Below, in pieces: positions 32,671-39,844 of a DNA stretch of 41,730 nt; within the stretch, counting starts at the first letter, position 1, and each line of letters opens with the position of its first letter. Both the position numbers and the translations under genes were made by a program. Under the pieces are notes generated by a model. The model was not told the origin of the DNA and ran no database searches. It was given only the letters and a program-made list of their open reading frames with translations. This DNA is from Candidatus Palauibacter poriticola (lineage in GTDB: Bacteria > Gemmatimonadota > Gemmatimonadetes > Palauibacterales > Palauibacteraceae), in the NCBI GenBank assembly GCA_012270965.1, contig JAAXHJ010000043.1, forward strand, positions 1 to 41,730, written 5' to 3'.

Positions 32671-32731
32671 GGCCGTCCGGGGCCGTCCGGGGCCGTCCGG
32701 GGCCGTCCGGGGCCGTCCGGGGCCGTTCCGG
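32671..32731. repeat. 10-bp tandem repeat GGCCGTCCGG, five perfect copies
   Basis: Five exact copies of GGCCGTCCGG (32671-32720) are followed by a sixth with one inserted T (32721-32731). The period is not divisible by three, so any encoded peptide rotates frame and the repeat is unlikely to be a protein repeat. It separates the primase-like fragment from the Tat-exported dehydrogenase subunit gene. Between here and 32884 I see no other feature. Confidence 0.9.
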
Positions 32732-32884
32732 GACGGTTTCGACCCCGCCGGGGGAAAACAACGGTCACGAAGCCGGGGTGGCGCGCAAGAAACCGATGCG
32801 GTGCCGGGGAGTTGCGACGGCTCCGGCTCCGCGCCTACGCTCACTCTCGGACTTGGGCGGCTCAACCTCGGAAGGCTGGTGGCC

Positions 32885-33517
32885 ATGGCGGAATCTCGCA
32901 GGACGTTCCTCAAACAGTCCGCCGCGACGGTGGCCGCCGTTTCCCTCACCGGCTGTGCTCCGGGGACGACTGGCGAACCCGCGGCCGAGGTCGACGGAGA
33001 CGCTCTCTCGCGGCCGACGGGTGCCGCGGCGGTCCACCTCCCCGACGAGACCCTGCGGGCGGTGGCCGAGACCGTCCTCCCCGATGAACTCGGCGACGAC
33101 GGGCGCGAGCGAGCGGTGCGGGCCTTTGAGCGCTGGTCCGAGGCGCTGGAGCCCGTCTCCGAGCTGAGCCATCCATATCTCGTGCCGGAGATCCGGTATT
33201 CGGGTCCGGACCCGCGGCCGGGGTGGGCGGCGCAACTCGAGGGTCTCGAGAAGGAGTGCGAAAGCCGCCGCGGGGTGTCCCTCTCCGAACTCGACGTACC
33301 CGGCCGCCGGGGACTTCTCGCCAGGCCGCTCGGGGAAGCCGGACCCGACCTCGGGGCACCGCAGAACGCCGACCATGTCGCGGTGGCCCTGCTGGCCCAC
33401 TTCTTCGGCTCCGCGATCGCGACCGACCTCTGCTACGGGCGAGCCATTCGCAAGGAACTCTGCCGCTCGATCGAGGGGGCCGAAGACGAACCCGCGCCGC
33501 TCGGAGTCGCGCCGTGA
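32885..33517 (+). CDS. Tat-exported gluconate 2-dehydrogenase subunit 3-like protein
   Basis: 210 residues from ATG 32885. The Tat leader ESRRTFLKQSAATVAAVSLT with a following GC (lipoprotein-like) marks export in folded form, usual for the small subunit that ferries the flavoprotein. LPDETLRAVAETVLPDELGD, a central helical part and a C-terminal GSAIATDLCYGRAIRKELC region fit the subunit 3 family. The stop overlaps the GMC gene (GTGA). In known gluconate and related dehydrogenases this subunit, a GMC flavoprotein and a membrane cytochrome c form one complex; no cytochrome gene is in the window. The longer upstream frame through the tandem repeat is not part of the gene. Confidence 0.85.
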   Translation: MAESRRTFLKQSAATVAAVSLTGCAPGTTGEPAAEVDGDALSRPTGAAAVHLPDETLRAVAETVLPDELGDDGRERAVRAFERWSEALEPVSELSHPYLVPEIRYSGPDPRPGWAAQLEGLEKECESRRGVSLSELDVPGRRGLLARPLGEAGPDLGAPQNADHVAVALLAHFFGSAIATDLCYGRAIRKELCRSIEGAEDEPAPLGVAP

Positions 33518-35145
33518 GCCCGGCACGCAGCCCGGCCATCATGCGGGCGGCGAGGCGGGTCGTCGAGAGCGACGTGTGCATCATCGGAGGCGGCATCACG
33601 GCCGCCATGGTGGCGGAACGGCTCGCCGAGCGCACCGGAGCTTCGATCACGGTGGTCGAGGCCGGCGGGCGGACGGCATCCCTCGAGGAACGGACCGAGA
33701 CCCGCGGACGGATGCTCGCCTACGGCGAGAATCCTTGGCCCAACGACCATATCCGCGGCCAGACGGGCACCGGCGCCATGTACAATTCGATGGTGGTGGG
33801 CGGCTCGGCGATGCACTGGGGCGGCGCGGTCCCGCGCTTTTCGCCGGAGGACTTTCGGCTGCGCTCGCTGTACGGCGTCGCCTCCGATTGGCCCATCTCC
33901 TTCGACGACCTGGAGCCGTACTACCAGGAGGCGGAGGACCGCATCGGGGTCGCGGGCGAGCAGGGTCCGCCCGAATACGACCCCCGCTCGAAGCCTTACC
34001 CCATGCCCCCGCTGCCGCTTTCCTACAGTCTCGCGCGCATGCGGGACTGGACCGATGGGACGGACATCCCCTTCTGGACGCAGCCTTGGGCGCGCAACAC
34101 GGAGCCCTACCAGGGGCGGAACGTCTGCCGCCGCTGCGACACCTGCTCCGTCTGCCCCACGGGAGCCAAGTACACGCCCGACTTCACCTTCGACAGACTG
34201 CTGGAGGCCGGGCGCATCGACCTCGTCACCCGTACCCTCGTCCGGCGCCTGAGCTTGGAGCCGGGTTCGGACCGGATCGAGGTCGCGGAAGCCGTCAACC
34301 GTGACGCGCCCGAGGAGCCCGTCGAGTTCCGCGCCGGCACGTTCGTGATCGCCGCCGGCCACGCCTGGAGTTCCCACCTCCTCCTGCTTTCGGCGAACAG
34401 CCGCTTCCCGGCGGGGCTCGCGAACCGCACCGGGAACGTGGGACGGTACATGACGGGGCACTGGTACCTTGCCGGCTTCATTAACCTGCCGCTGCGGCTC
34501 TATCCCGGCATGTTCGTCTACAACAGCCTGTTGTCCCGCCGCTTCGCAAGCCCGGGAGCGCTCGACCGCTACGTGCGCCACGACCTACGGCTGTGGGAGT
34601 CGAACGTCGGCCGCGCCCCGCGGCTCACGGGCGAAGAGGGACAACTCCTGTGGGGCGACGAGATCATGGCCGACTGGAGGGCCCGCACGGCGTCCGAGTC
34701 CACCGCGCGCATCCGCGCCTACTACGACCTCCTCCCGAACCGCAACAGCCGCCTCACGCTCGACGCCGGTAAGGCGAACGAACTGGGCGACCCCATGCCC
34801 CGGATCGACTACCGGCCCGCGCAGGAGAGCATCGAGCTCGAAGACCACACGCTCGACACGATCTCGGGACGCTTCGAGGAGCTGGCCCGGGCGGCCGGAG
34901 GCTCCATGAGGAGCATTGGACGTCCGTCCGAGCTGTGGGAGCACCCGGGCGGCGGGTGCCGGATGGGGGATGATCCGGCCACAAGCGTGGTGGACCGCTG
35001 GGGCCGCACCCACGACCACGAAAACCTCTTCGTCGTGGGCGCGCCGACCATCGTCTCCGGCGGCTGCGCGAACGGAACACTCACCTTCTGCGCCCTCTCC
35101 CTCATGTCCGCCGAGGAGATGCAAATGGAACTTCCTCAGGCCTGA
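33514..35145 (+). CDS. GMC-family FAD oxidoreductase, dehydrogenase large subunit
   Basis: 543 residues from GTG 33514 (coupled, GTGA); ATG 33541 is an alternative. The FAD-binding motif is in DVCIIGGGITAAMVAERLAE (GGGITA at 25-30), GGSAMHWGGAVPRF is the second GMC signature, and the C-terminal part has HPGGGCRMG (active-site histidine) and CANGTLTF (asparagine). C205, C208, C211 and C214 (NVCRRCDTCSVCPTGAKY) form a cysteine cluster; related FAD glucose dehydrogenases bind an iron-sulfur cluster with cysteines in this region. It lacks its own signal and is probably exported by hitchhiking on the Tat subunit. The substrate is probably a sugar or alcohol, not identified. Confidence 0.9.
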   Translation: MSPARSPAIMRAARRVVESDVCIIGGGITAAMVAERLAERTGASITVVEAGGRTASLEERTETRGRMLAYGENPWPNDHIRGQTGTGAMYNSMVVGGSAMHWGGAVPRFSPEDFRLRSLYGVASDWPISFDDLEPYYQEAEDRIGVAGEQGPPEYDPRSKPYPMPPLPLSYSLARMRDWTDGTDIPFWTQPWARNTEPYQGRNVCRRCDTCSVCPTGAKYTPDFTFDRLLEAGRIDLVTRTLVRRLSLEPGSDRIEVAEAVNRDAPEEPVEFRAGTFVIAAGHAWSSHLLLLSANSRFPAGLANRTGNVGRYMTGHWYLAGFINLPLRLYPGMFVYNSLLSRRFASPGALDRYVRHDLRLWESNVGRAPRLTGEEGQLLWGDEIMADWRARTASESTARIRAYYDLLPNRNSRLTLDAGKANELGDPMPRIDYRPAQESIELEDHTLDTISGRFEELARAAGGSMRSIGRPSELWEHPGGGCRMGDDPATSVVDRWGRTHDHENLFVVGAPTIVSGGCANGTLTFCALSLMSAEEMQMELPQA

Positions 35146-35426
35146 CGGGAAGGGGCGATCATCACCGCAGTTCGAGGCGGTGCGTCCTCCCGATCCGCCG
35201 GGCATCTCTTTCTTCTACGCCCGCTGCGGAAGCGAAACGCGGCCAGCCGCCAACCGCCGCGAGTGCCCCGGGGCGCCGGGAAGGCATAGGGCGTTTCGCG
35301 CACGGGCATCGCCATCGGAGAGACCTCGATGCCTGCCGACAGGAATGCGGGATCGTACTGGAACACGCCGAGCCCCCGCCCGGCAGCCCACGACACCGCG
35401 CCGATTCGGCGGCCCCACAGGTTCAC
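35136..35426 (-). pseudogene. Truncated HipA-like kinase (N-terminus only)
   Basis: From GTG 35426 the minus strand reads VNLWGRRIGAVSWAAGRGLG and VFQYDPAFLSAGIEVSPMAM, then PVRETPYAFPA. This is the N-terminal subdomain of HipA (pattern LWGRRVGxVxW...GxFxYDPxFLxxGIEVxPxxMPLR). After about 65 residues the similarity stops and unrelated sequence runs to a stop overlapping the GMC gene. The kinase domain is gone. It lies eight bases downstream of the HipB gene, in the normal hipBA order. Confidence 0.7.
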
Positions 35427-35433
35427 GTTGGCG

Positions 35434-35781
35434 TCAGTCGCTAGACTCGTCGGCCCACGACCAGGGACCCCCCGATGCCCCCTTCCGGGGGCGCGCGCGC
35501 TGCCGTTCCCTGCCACCGTAGTCCACGCGCTCAATGGGTCGGACCTCCCGCGGCGGTACGGCGTTCAACAGATCCTTCCCCAAGCCAAGAGCAATCGCGA
35601 CGCGCAACAGGCTGCCCAAACCGCCCGGCTGGCCGGCCTTGATACGGCGAAGCGTTCGCACTCCCACCCCCGCGTCTTCGGCCAGCGTTCGCTGCGTCAC
35701 GTTTCGCGCGAGGCGCAGCTTCGCCAGATGACGTCCCAGTTCGATCCGCAGCGCACGGGAAGTCAGGTCTTCATGTGTCAT
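35434..35781 (-). CDS. HipB-like XRE family transcriptional regulator
   Basis: 115 residues from ATG 35781. LRIELGRHLAKLRLARNVTQ, RTLAEDAGVGVRTLRRIKAG and QPGGLGSLLRVAIALGLGKD form a Cro/CI-type helix-turn-helix; the C-terminal PIERVDYGGRERQRARPRKG and the tryptophan-containing tail (GPWSWADE) are typical for HipB-like antitoxins preceding HipA. It should repress its own promoter at the inverted repeats upstream. With HipA truncated, it is probably a stand-alone repressor. The longer frame upstream of the ATG crosses the putative operator. Confidence 0.87.
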   Translation of the reverse strand: MTHEDLTSRALRIELGRHLAKLRLARNVTQRTLAEDAGVGVRTLRRIKAGQPGGLGSLLRVAIALGLGKDLLNAVPPREVRPIERVDYGGRERQRARPRKGASGGPWSWADESSD

Positions 35782-35819
35782 GGCCCATATCGTCGCCGGA
35801 TGCGCGACACGACAAGGGA

Positions 35820-35871
35820 CCATATGTGACATCGTAAAGACCGGAAAGAAGCTATATTGGGCCACATATGG
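35820..35871 (-). promoter_or_regulatory. Putative HipB operator/promoter
   Basis: A 9-bp inverted repeat CCATATGTG (35820-35828) and CACATATGG (35863-35871), each arm containing the palindrome CATATG, with a 34-base spacer holding the AT-rich patch GCTATATTGG. It is 38 bases upstream of the hipB start and much richer in A/T than its surroundings. Paired palindromic operators with a promoter between them are the usual design in hipBA operons; the exact sequence is not one I know. Confidence 0.5.
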
Positions 35872-35896
35872 CTGTTTATCGTACGCTGCCGTCGGT

Positions 35897-36874
35897 TTAC
35901 GGCCGCTTTTCTCCGGCGGTGACGGCGAAGCGGAGGTAGTTCTCCCGGGGCGGGAGGCTGCACACGGAATACGGCGTGAAGGCGCACGGCGCGTTGTACG
36001 TGCGATTGAAGTCGATCACCGTCCAGCCGTCGTCATCCGGGACGGGCGCGCGCATGTAGCGGCCCGCTTGGTAGGTGTCGGTCGTGGCGGTCGAGTCCCA
36101 CAGGCTGATGAAGTAGGAGCGGCTCGAGGCCGTCGCGAAGGCCATAAGGCGGTGCTCGTCCCCGTTGACGCGGAAGACGAGATCTCCGGGCGCGGTGTTC
36201 TCGAGCGTCCCACCCCTCACATCGGCCAGCGAGACCGTGCGCGGCTCCGGATAGGGCTCGAAGCGCGCCGTCACCCGCCACTCGTTCGCGATGGGGAAGT
36301 ACTCGGGAAGCTCGAAGGCATCGAGGCGGGGGGCATCCGTGTCCCACACCCGAAGCCAGAGCCGGTCCGTGCCACGCTCCGCGTGGACCCGCATCCCGAG
36401 CGACCCCAGCGCCAGCCGGATCGTCCCCTCGCTTCGGTCGTCCGGCAGCGGGATCGGTTCCGCAACGGGGTCGCCGGCCGCACCGGATACCGGATCCCTC
36501 AGACGCAGAGCGCTCCCGGTCTCGGGGACGAGACGCACGACCCCATCCTCGAGGTTCAGCGTGCCGGCCAGCGGCGGCGCGTCTTCCGCGGGCAGCACGA
36601 TGTCCAGCGCGGGATCGGAGCCAAGAGTGTTCGCGCCTTCCCGCAACTCGAAGAGTCCATCCCAACTGATGACGCCCGCATTGGGATTCGCGAGGCTATT
36701 CCGTCGCCCCTCGCGCCACTCCTCGTGTTCCGCCGCCAGAACGCCGGAATCCACCGGCGGCGGATCGGGCCACGCGTCGCGGATACAGCCCACCGCTGCC
36801 GCGCAAAGCAGCGGCACGACCAACCCGACACCTGCTTTCCAGCCGATACCGGTCCACCTCTCCGCCGTTCTCAT
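35897..36874 (-). CDS. DUF1684 lipoprotein
   Basis: 325 residues from ATG 36874. The N-terminus (RTAERWTG, hydrophobic run, AAAVGC with C30) is a lipoprotein signal. An N-terminal region (EHEEWREGRRNSLANPNAGV, WDGLFELREGANTLGSDPAL) is followed by the main DUF1684 part: FEPYPEPRTVSLADVRGGTL, GDLVFRVNGDEHRLMAFA, and WTVIDFNRTYNAPCAFTPYS with CSLPPRENYLRFAVTAGEK. The conserved NPPCAFTPYxxCPLPPxxNxL pattern near the C-terminus is family-typical. The function of DUF1684 is unknown; an envelope location is expected. A 57-bp piece of this gene recurs at 38380. Confidence 0.88.
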   Translation of the reverse strand: MRTAERWTGIGWKAGVGLVVPLLCAAAVGCIRDAWPDPPPVDSGVLAAEHEEWREGRRNSLANPNAGVISWDGLFELREGANTLGSDPALDIVLPAEDAPPLAGTLNLEDGVVRLVPETGSALRLRDPVSGAAGDPVAEPIPLPDDRSEGTIRLALGSLGMRVHAERGTDRLWLRVWDTDAPRLDAFELPEYFPIANEWRVTARFEPYPEPRTVSLADVRGGTLENTAPGDLVFRVNGDEHRLMAFATASSRSYFISLWDSTATTDTYQAGRYMRAPVPDDDGWTVIDFNRTYNAPCAFTPYSVCSLPPRENYLRFAVTAGEKRP

Positions 36875-36929
36875 GTCGGCAGCATGCGCCCGGCAACCCG
36901 GCTCGTGCAACCCGACGGCGAAAAACCTT

Positions 36930-37043
36930 AAGAAAGTTTCTTCGTTCCTCGACGCGCAACAAAAGCGAACCGCATCTCGCTTTCCTTGACGGCGTGCCGG
37001 AAGGGGCGTAGCGAAGTTCCTTCGTTAGCCGCGAGCTAACGAA
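36930..37043. promoter_or_regulatory. Divergent intergenic region with three inverted repeats
   Basis: Between the divergent DUF1684 and Fic genes (36875-37133). AAGAAA-G-TTTCTT at 36930-36942, AAAGCGA...TCGCTTT at 36962-36983 and the perfect 9-bp hairpin TTCGTTAGC-CGCGA-GCTAACGAA at 37021-37043. The stretch is A/T-rich compared with the genes. None is followed by a T-run, so operators are more likely than terminators. No -10/-35 pair is convincing enough to mark. Confidence 0.45.
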
Positions 37044-37133
37044 AGCGAATGGCTATTTCTCTTGCTCACCGGGCGGCGGCTTGAGATATTCGTCGACGTT
37101 TCAGTAGGCACAAGGTTCCCGGAGCCACCCAAG

Positions 37134-38306
37134 ATGAGACGCGAAGCGACAGGCACCTACGACGTTACGGTCGCCGGCGGGGCAACCGTCCGGGCCTTCA
37201 TCCCCGCACCTCTCCCACCCTCGCCCGATGTGGACCTTCGGGAGGGACTGCGACGGCCGTTCGAAGCGGCCGTCGCCGCCTTGGGGCGGCTCGATGCGGT
37301 AACGGAACTTCTGCCCGATGCCGCGTTCTTCGTCTACGGATACGTGCGCAAGGAAGCGGTGCTCTCATCCCAGATTGAAGCCACGCAGTCTTCACTTTCC
37401 GACCTCATGCTGCACGAAGCGGGAGGGGCACCCGGTGTACCACGGGACGATGTCGTAGAGACGTCGAACTACGTGTCGGCGTTGTTTCACGGGATCCGGC
37501 GCCTGCGGGAAGACGATTTCCCGCTCTCGAATCGCCTCATGCGAGAGGTGCACGCCAAGCTGCTCGCGAGCGGGCGCGGCGCGACGATGACGCCGGGCGA
37601 GTTCCGGCGGTCGCAGAACTGGATCGGGGGCTCGCGTCCCGGCAACGCGGCCTTCGTTCCGCCGCCACCGAGTCACGTGGAAGAGTGCATGGCCGCGCTT
37701 GAGCGGTTCATCCATGCAACCGATGATGATCTGCCCGCTCTGATCAGAGCCGGACTCGCACATGTGCAGTTTGAGACGATTCATCCGTTCCTCGACGGAA
37801 ACGGGCGTCTGGGTCGTCTACTGATCACATTGATGTTGTGCGATGCCGGGCTCCCGCGCGAACCGCTTCTGTTTCTCAGCCTCTACTTCAAACGGCATCG
37901 GGACACCTACTACCGACTCCTCGACGAAATGCGCACGACGGGAGACTGGGAGGCTTGGTTGCGGTTCTTCCTGGAAGGCGTGCGGCAGGTGGCGGAGGCG
38001 GCCGTCGCGACGGCCCGGTCCGCGAGCGAGATTGTCGCCGCCAACCGCGCCCGCATCGCCCAAGAGGGACGCCGGGCAAGTTCGGCCTTGCGGGTCCACC
38101 GGGCCCTCGCGGAACGCCCCGTCGACGGGATCAACGGCATCGCGAATCGCACGGGCCTTTCCGCTCCGACGGTCGCCGCTTCCCTGAGGCTGCTCCGGGG
38201 GCTGGGCTTGGTCAGCGAGGTGACCGGGCGCCAGCGAGGCATGATCTTCGCCTACGACAGCTATCTCGATGTGCTTCGAGAGGGCGCGGAGAGGCCGCCG
38301 GGATAG
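37134..38306 (+). CDS. Fic family protein (putative AMP transferase) with C-terminal winged helix
   Basis: 390 residues from ATG 37134 (GGAG nine bases upstream). The Fic motif HPFLDGNGRLGR is at 217-228, with the catalytic histidine H217. SSQIEA at 78-83 is the N-terminal inhibitory-helix motif ((S/T)xxxE) that blocks ATP binding in class II Fic proteins, so the enzyme should be auto-inhibited. After the Fic domain (about residue 330 on) comes a small helix-turn-helix, VDGINGIANRTGLSAPTVAA followed by SLRLLRGLGLVSEVTGRQRG, common in DUF4172/Fic-HTH proteins. Such enzymes attach AMP to target proteins. The target is unknown. Confidence 0.92.
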   Translation: MRREATGTYDVTVAGGATVRAFIPAPLPPSPDVDLREGLRRPFEAAVAALGRLDAVTELLPDAAFFVYGYVRKEAVLSSQIEATQSSLSDLMLHEAGGAPGVPRDDVVETSNYVSALFHGIRRLREDDFPLSNRLMREVHAKLLASGRGATMTPGEFRRSQNWIGGSRPGNAAFVPPPPSHVEECMAALERFIHATDDDLPALIRAGLAHVQFETIHPFLDGNGRLGRLLITLMLCDAGLPREPLLFLSLYFKRHRDTYYRLLDEMRTTGDWEAWLRFFLEGVRQVAEAAVATARSASEIVAANRARIAQEGRRASSALRVHRALAERPVDGINGIANRTGLSAPTVAASLRLLRGLGLVSEVTGRQRGMIFAYDSYLDVLREGAERPPG

Positions 38307-38349
38307 CCTGGGACCGGCCTCGGCGCGCACACACCCGGAGACGATCCGC

Positions 38350-38445
38350 TTACGGAACCAGCGCCTCCAAGGGCAACTCGATGTCCAGCGCGGGATCGGA
38401 GCCAAAGGTGTTCGCGTCTTCCCGCGACTCGGAGAGTATCACGGT
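38350..38445 (-). pseudogene. Duplicated fragment of the DUF1684 gene
   Basis: The minus strand reads LSESREDANTFGSDPALDIE followed by LPLEALVP and a stop, parallel to FELREGANTLGSDPALDIVL in the intact DUF1684 gene. At DNA level 38380-38436 matches 36599-36655 in 52 of 57 positions, same orientation. No start or remaining domain is present. It lies between the Fic and MazG genes. Confidence 0.7.
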
Positions 38446-38780
38446 CGTGATGCCTTCCTGGGCGGGTACTTCTCGGCGTTCAGGCAGAGTTTCTCCTCTG
38501 CCGCGTCCAGCAAATCGATGTTCGCCACATCCGCGAAACGGAGGATGCCCAAGAACACATCGGCCATCTCCTGCCTCACGTCCCCGAGGCGGGTGCCAAC
38601 GGCATCCTGACCCCACCGAAAGAGCGCGAGAAGTTCCCCCGCCTCGCTGGCGACCAGCGCCGCGAGATTTCGGGGCGTATGGTGTTTCTCCCAATCCCGG
38701 GCTTGAGCGAAGTCCCGTAGCCTCGCCTGGAGCTGGCTGATCGAGTCCGGCGTCGCGTCCCTCACGGTCTCGCCGTTCAT
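38439..38780 (-). CDS. MazG-like nucleotide pyrophosphohydrolase
   Basis: 113 residues from ATG 38780, which overlaps the HNH gene stop as ATGA; a longer start at 38807 is possible but would overlap that gene by 31 bases. DSISQLQARLRDFAQARDWE, KHHTPRNLAALVASEAGELL, ALFRWGQ and VRQEMADVFLGILRFADVAN show the four-helix MazG fold with the metal-binding ExxE (EAGE) and ExxD (EMAD) motifs. Homologues hydrolyse (d)NTPs to the monophosphates. Translational coupling to an HNH nuclease is unusual and suggests a joint role, possibly in defence against foreign DNA (inference). Confidence 0.88.
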   Translation of the reverse strand: MNGETVRDATPDSISQLQARLRDFAQARDWEKHHTPRNLAALVASEAGELLALFRWGQDAVGTRLGDVRQEMADVFLGILRFADVANIDLLDAAEEKLCLNAEKYPPRKASRP

Positions 38781-39721
38781 CCACGGAACCTGTTCTCGTT
38801 GTGCCATTCCAAGTAGCTGCGTCCCGGTTGATTCTCGGGGCGTGTGGGCACCCACAGCTTGGTCCCCCGCAGTTTGAGGTAATTCTCGCCGTCGTTGAAG
38901 TCCGTTCGCATGTGCTCGCTCACCTCGACCCGATAGTCCGGCGTCACCGTTACGTACCCCGCGTCGAACAGCCTATGGACATCGGACCTCAGCAGCATAC
39001 CGTTCTGCACGTAGTTCATCGGTGTAACGGAGAATGGTTTGATATGCGCGGCGTCGAGCGCTGGGAGGGCTCGCTCGCGAGTCACCGCGCACGTCCGTTC
39101 GTACACATCTGTGACGACGCTCCGGAAGATACCCTGTCCCACACGATGTCTTGCTGGCAGGAGATCCGTATAACCGCCCGACAACTCCATGCCCGTTTCG
39201 ACCTCCCTCTCCGATACGCGAGCCGCATGTAGCCGATCCGACACCTGCCTCCACAGCGCTCGACCCAGGGAACTCTTGAGATCGTACCTGGCTCCTCGCT
39301 GTGTGCTTGGAGCCCAGTCAGCCGGTTGGCGGAACCAGTGTTCTTCGGCCCAAAAGAACGGTTCGGTCAAGAGTATGCAGCCGATCATGTAGTCGTCCCA
39401 GGGTCGTGGAGAATCCGATCGGAGTTGGGCTGTGCGTTCGCTCACCTCCTCCAGATTCTTGGCGCCGTTTCTTTCCCCGAACGCTTCCCAGGCGAGACTG
39501 ATCGGAAGCGACGTGTAGTGCTCGAAAAAGCCGCCACCAACCATCGCGTTGTGGGGGCTTCGAAGTTTGAAGAGCAGCGGTTGGCCGCGCTGAAGCACGC
39601 GGAACTGGCCTCCCCACGGCTTGGGAGTCCAGAAGTTCACTTCCTCGACCGGCTCGCGGCGGGACAACGCTCGCAGGTGGTCGAACCACCGCTTGTCCGT
39701 GACCGCGACGTATGCGTTCAA
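38777..39721 (-). CDS. HNH endonuclease
   Basis: 314 residues from a TTG at 39721 with GAGG six bases upstream; the start YVAVTDKRWFDHLRALS is family-typical. Residues 1-180 are an N-terminal domain (EVNFWTPKPWGGQFRVLQRG, GGGFFEHYTSLPISLAWEAF, WDDYMIGCILLTEPFFWAEE) seen in a group of putative restriction nucleases. Residues 205-275 hold the HNH site: CAVTRERALPALDAAHIKPF, then NGMLLRSDVHRLFDAGYVTV. AAHI gives the first histidine, N and H in LLRSDVHRLFD the rest. Its stop overlaps the MazG start. The function is likely DNA cleavage, with the target unknown. Confidence 0.85.
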   Translation of the reverse strand: MNAYVAVTDKRWFDHLRALSRREPVEEVNFWTPKPWGGQFRVLQRGQPLLFKLRSPHNAMVGGGFFEHYTSLPISLAWEAFGERNGAKNLEEVSERTAQLRSDSPRPWDDYMIGCILLTEPFFWAEEHWFRQPADWAPSTQRGARYDLKSSLGRALWRQVSDRLHAARVSEREVETGMELSGGYTDLLPARHRVGQGIFRSVVTDVYERTCAVTRERALPALDAAHIKPFSVTPMNYVQNGMLLRSDVHRLFDAGYVTVTPDYRVEVSEHMRTDFNDGENYLKLRGTKLWVPTRPENQPGRSYLEWHNENRFRG

Positions 39722-39844
39722 GGCCTACCTCGTGTATTCGCTCGCACGGACCGTGCTATCCGGCTCCGTCGGAACCCCACCATGGGTCTCCGAGAGCTGC
39801 TCGCGCAACCCGGAGAATCTGCGAAGCATAGAACTAGGATCCCG

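Noticed and set aside
32671..32731. CRISPR array
   Set aside because: The repeats are 10 bp and directly abutting without spacers; no cas gene is in the window.
32354..33517. Single 387-residue protein from the primase-like start through the dehydrogenase subunit
   Set aside because: The frame happens to stay open through the tandem repeat; the Tat leader at 32885 marks the real start of the subunit.
37021..37043. Rho-independent terminator
   Set aside because: Perfect hairpin but no following T-run, and it lies between divergent genes, so an operator is more likely.
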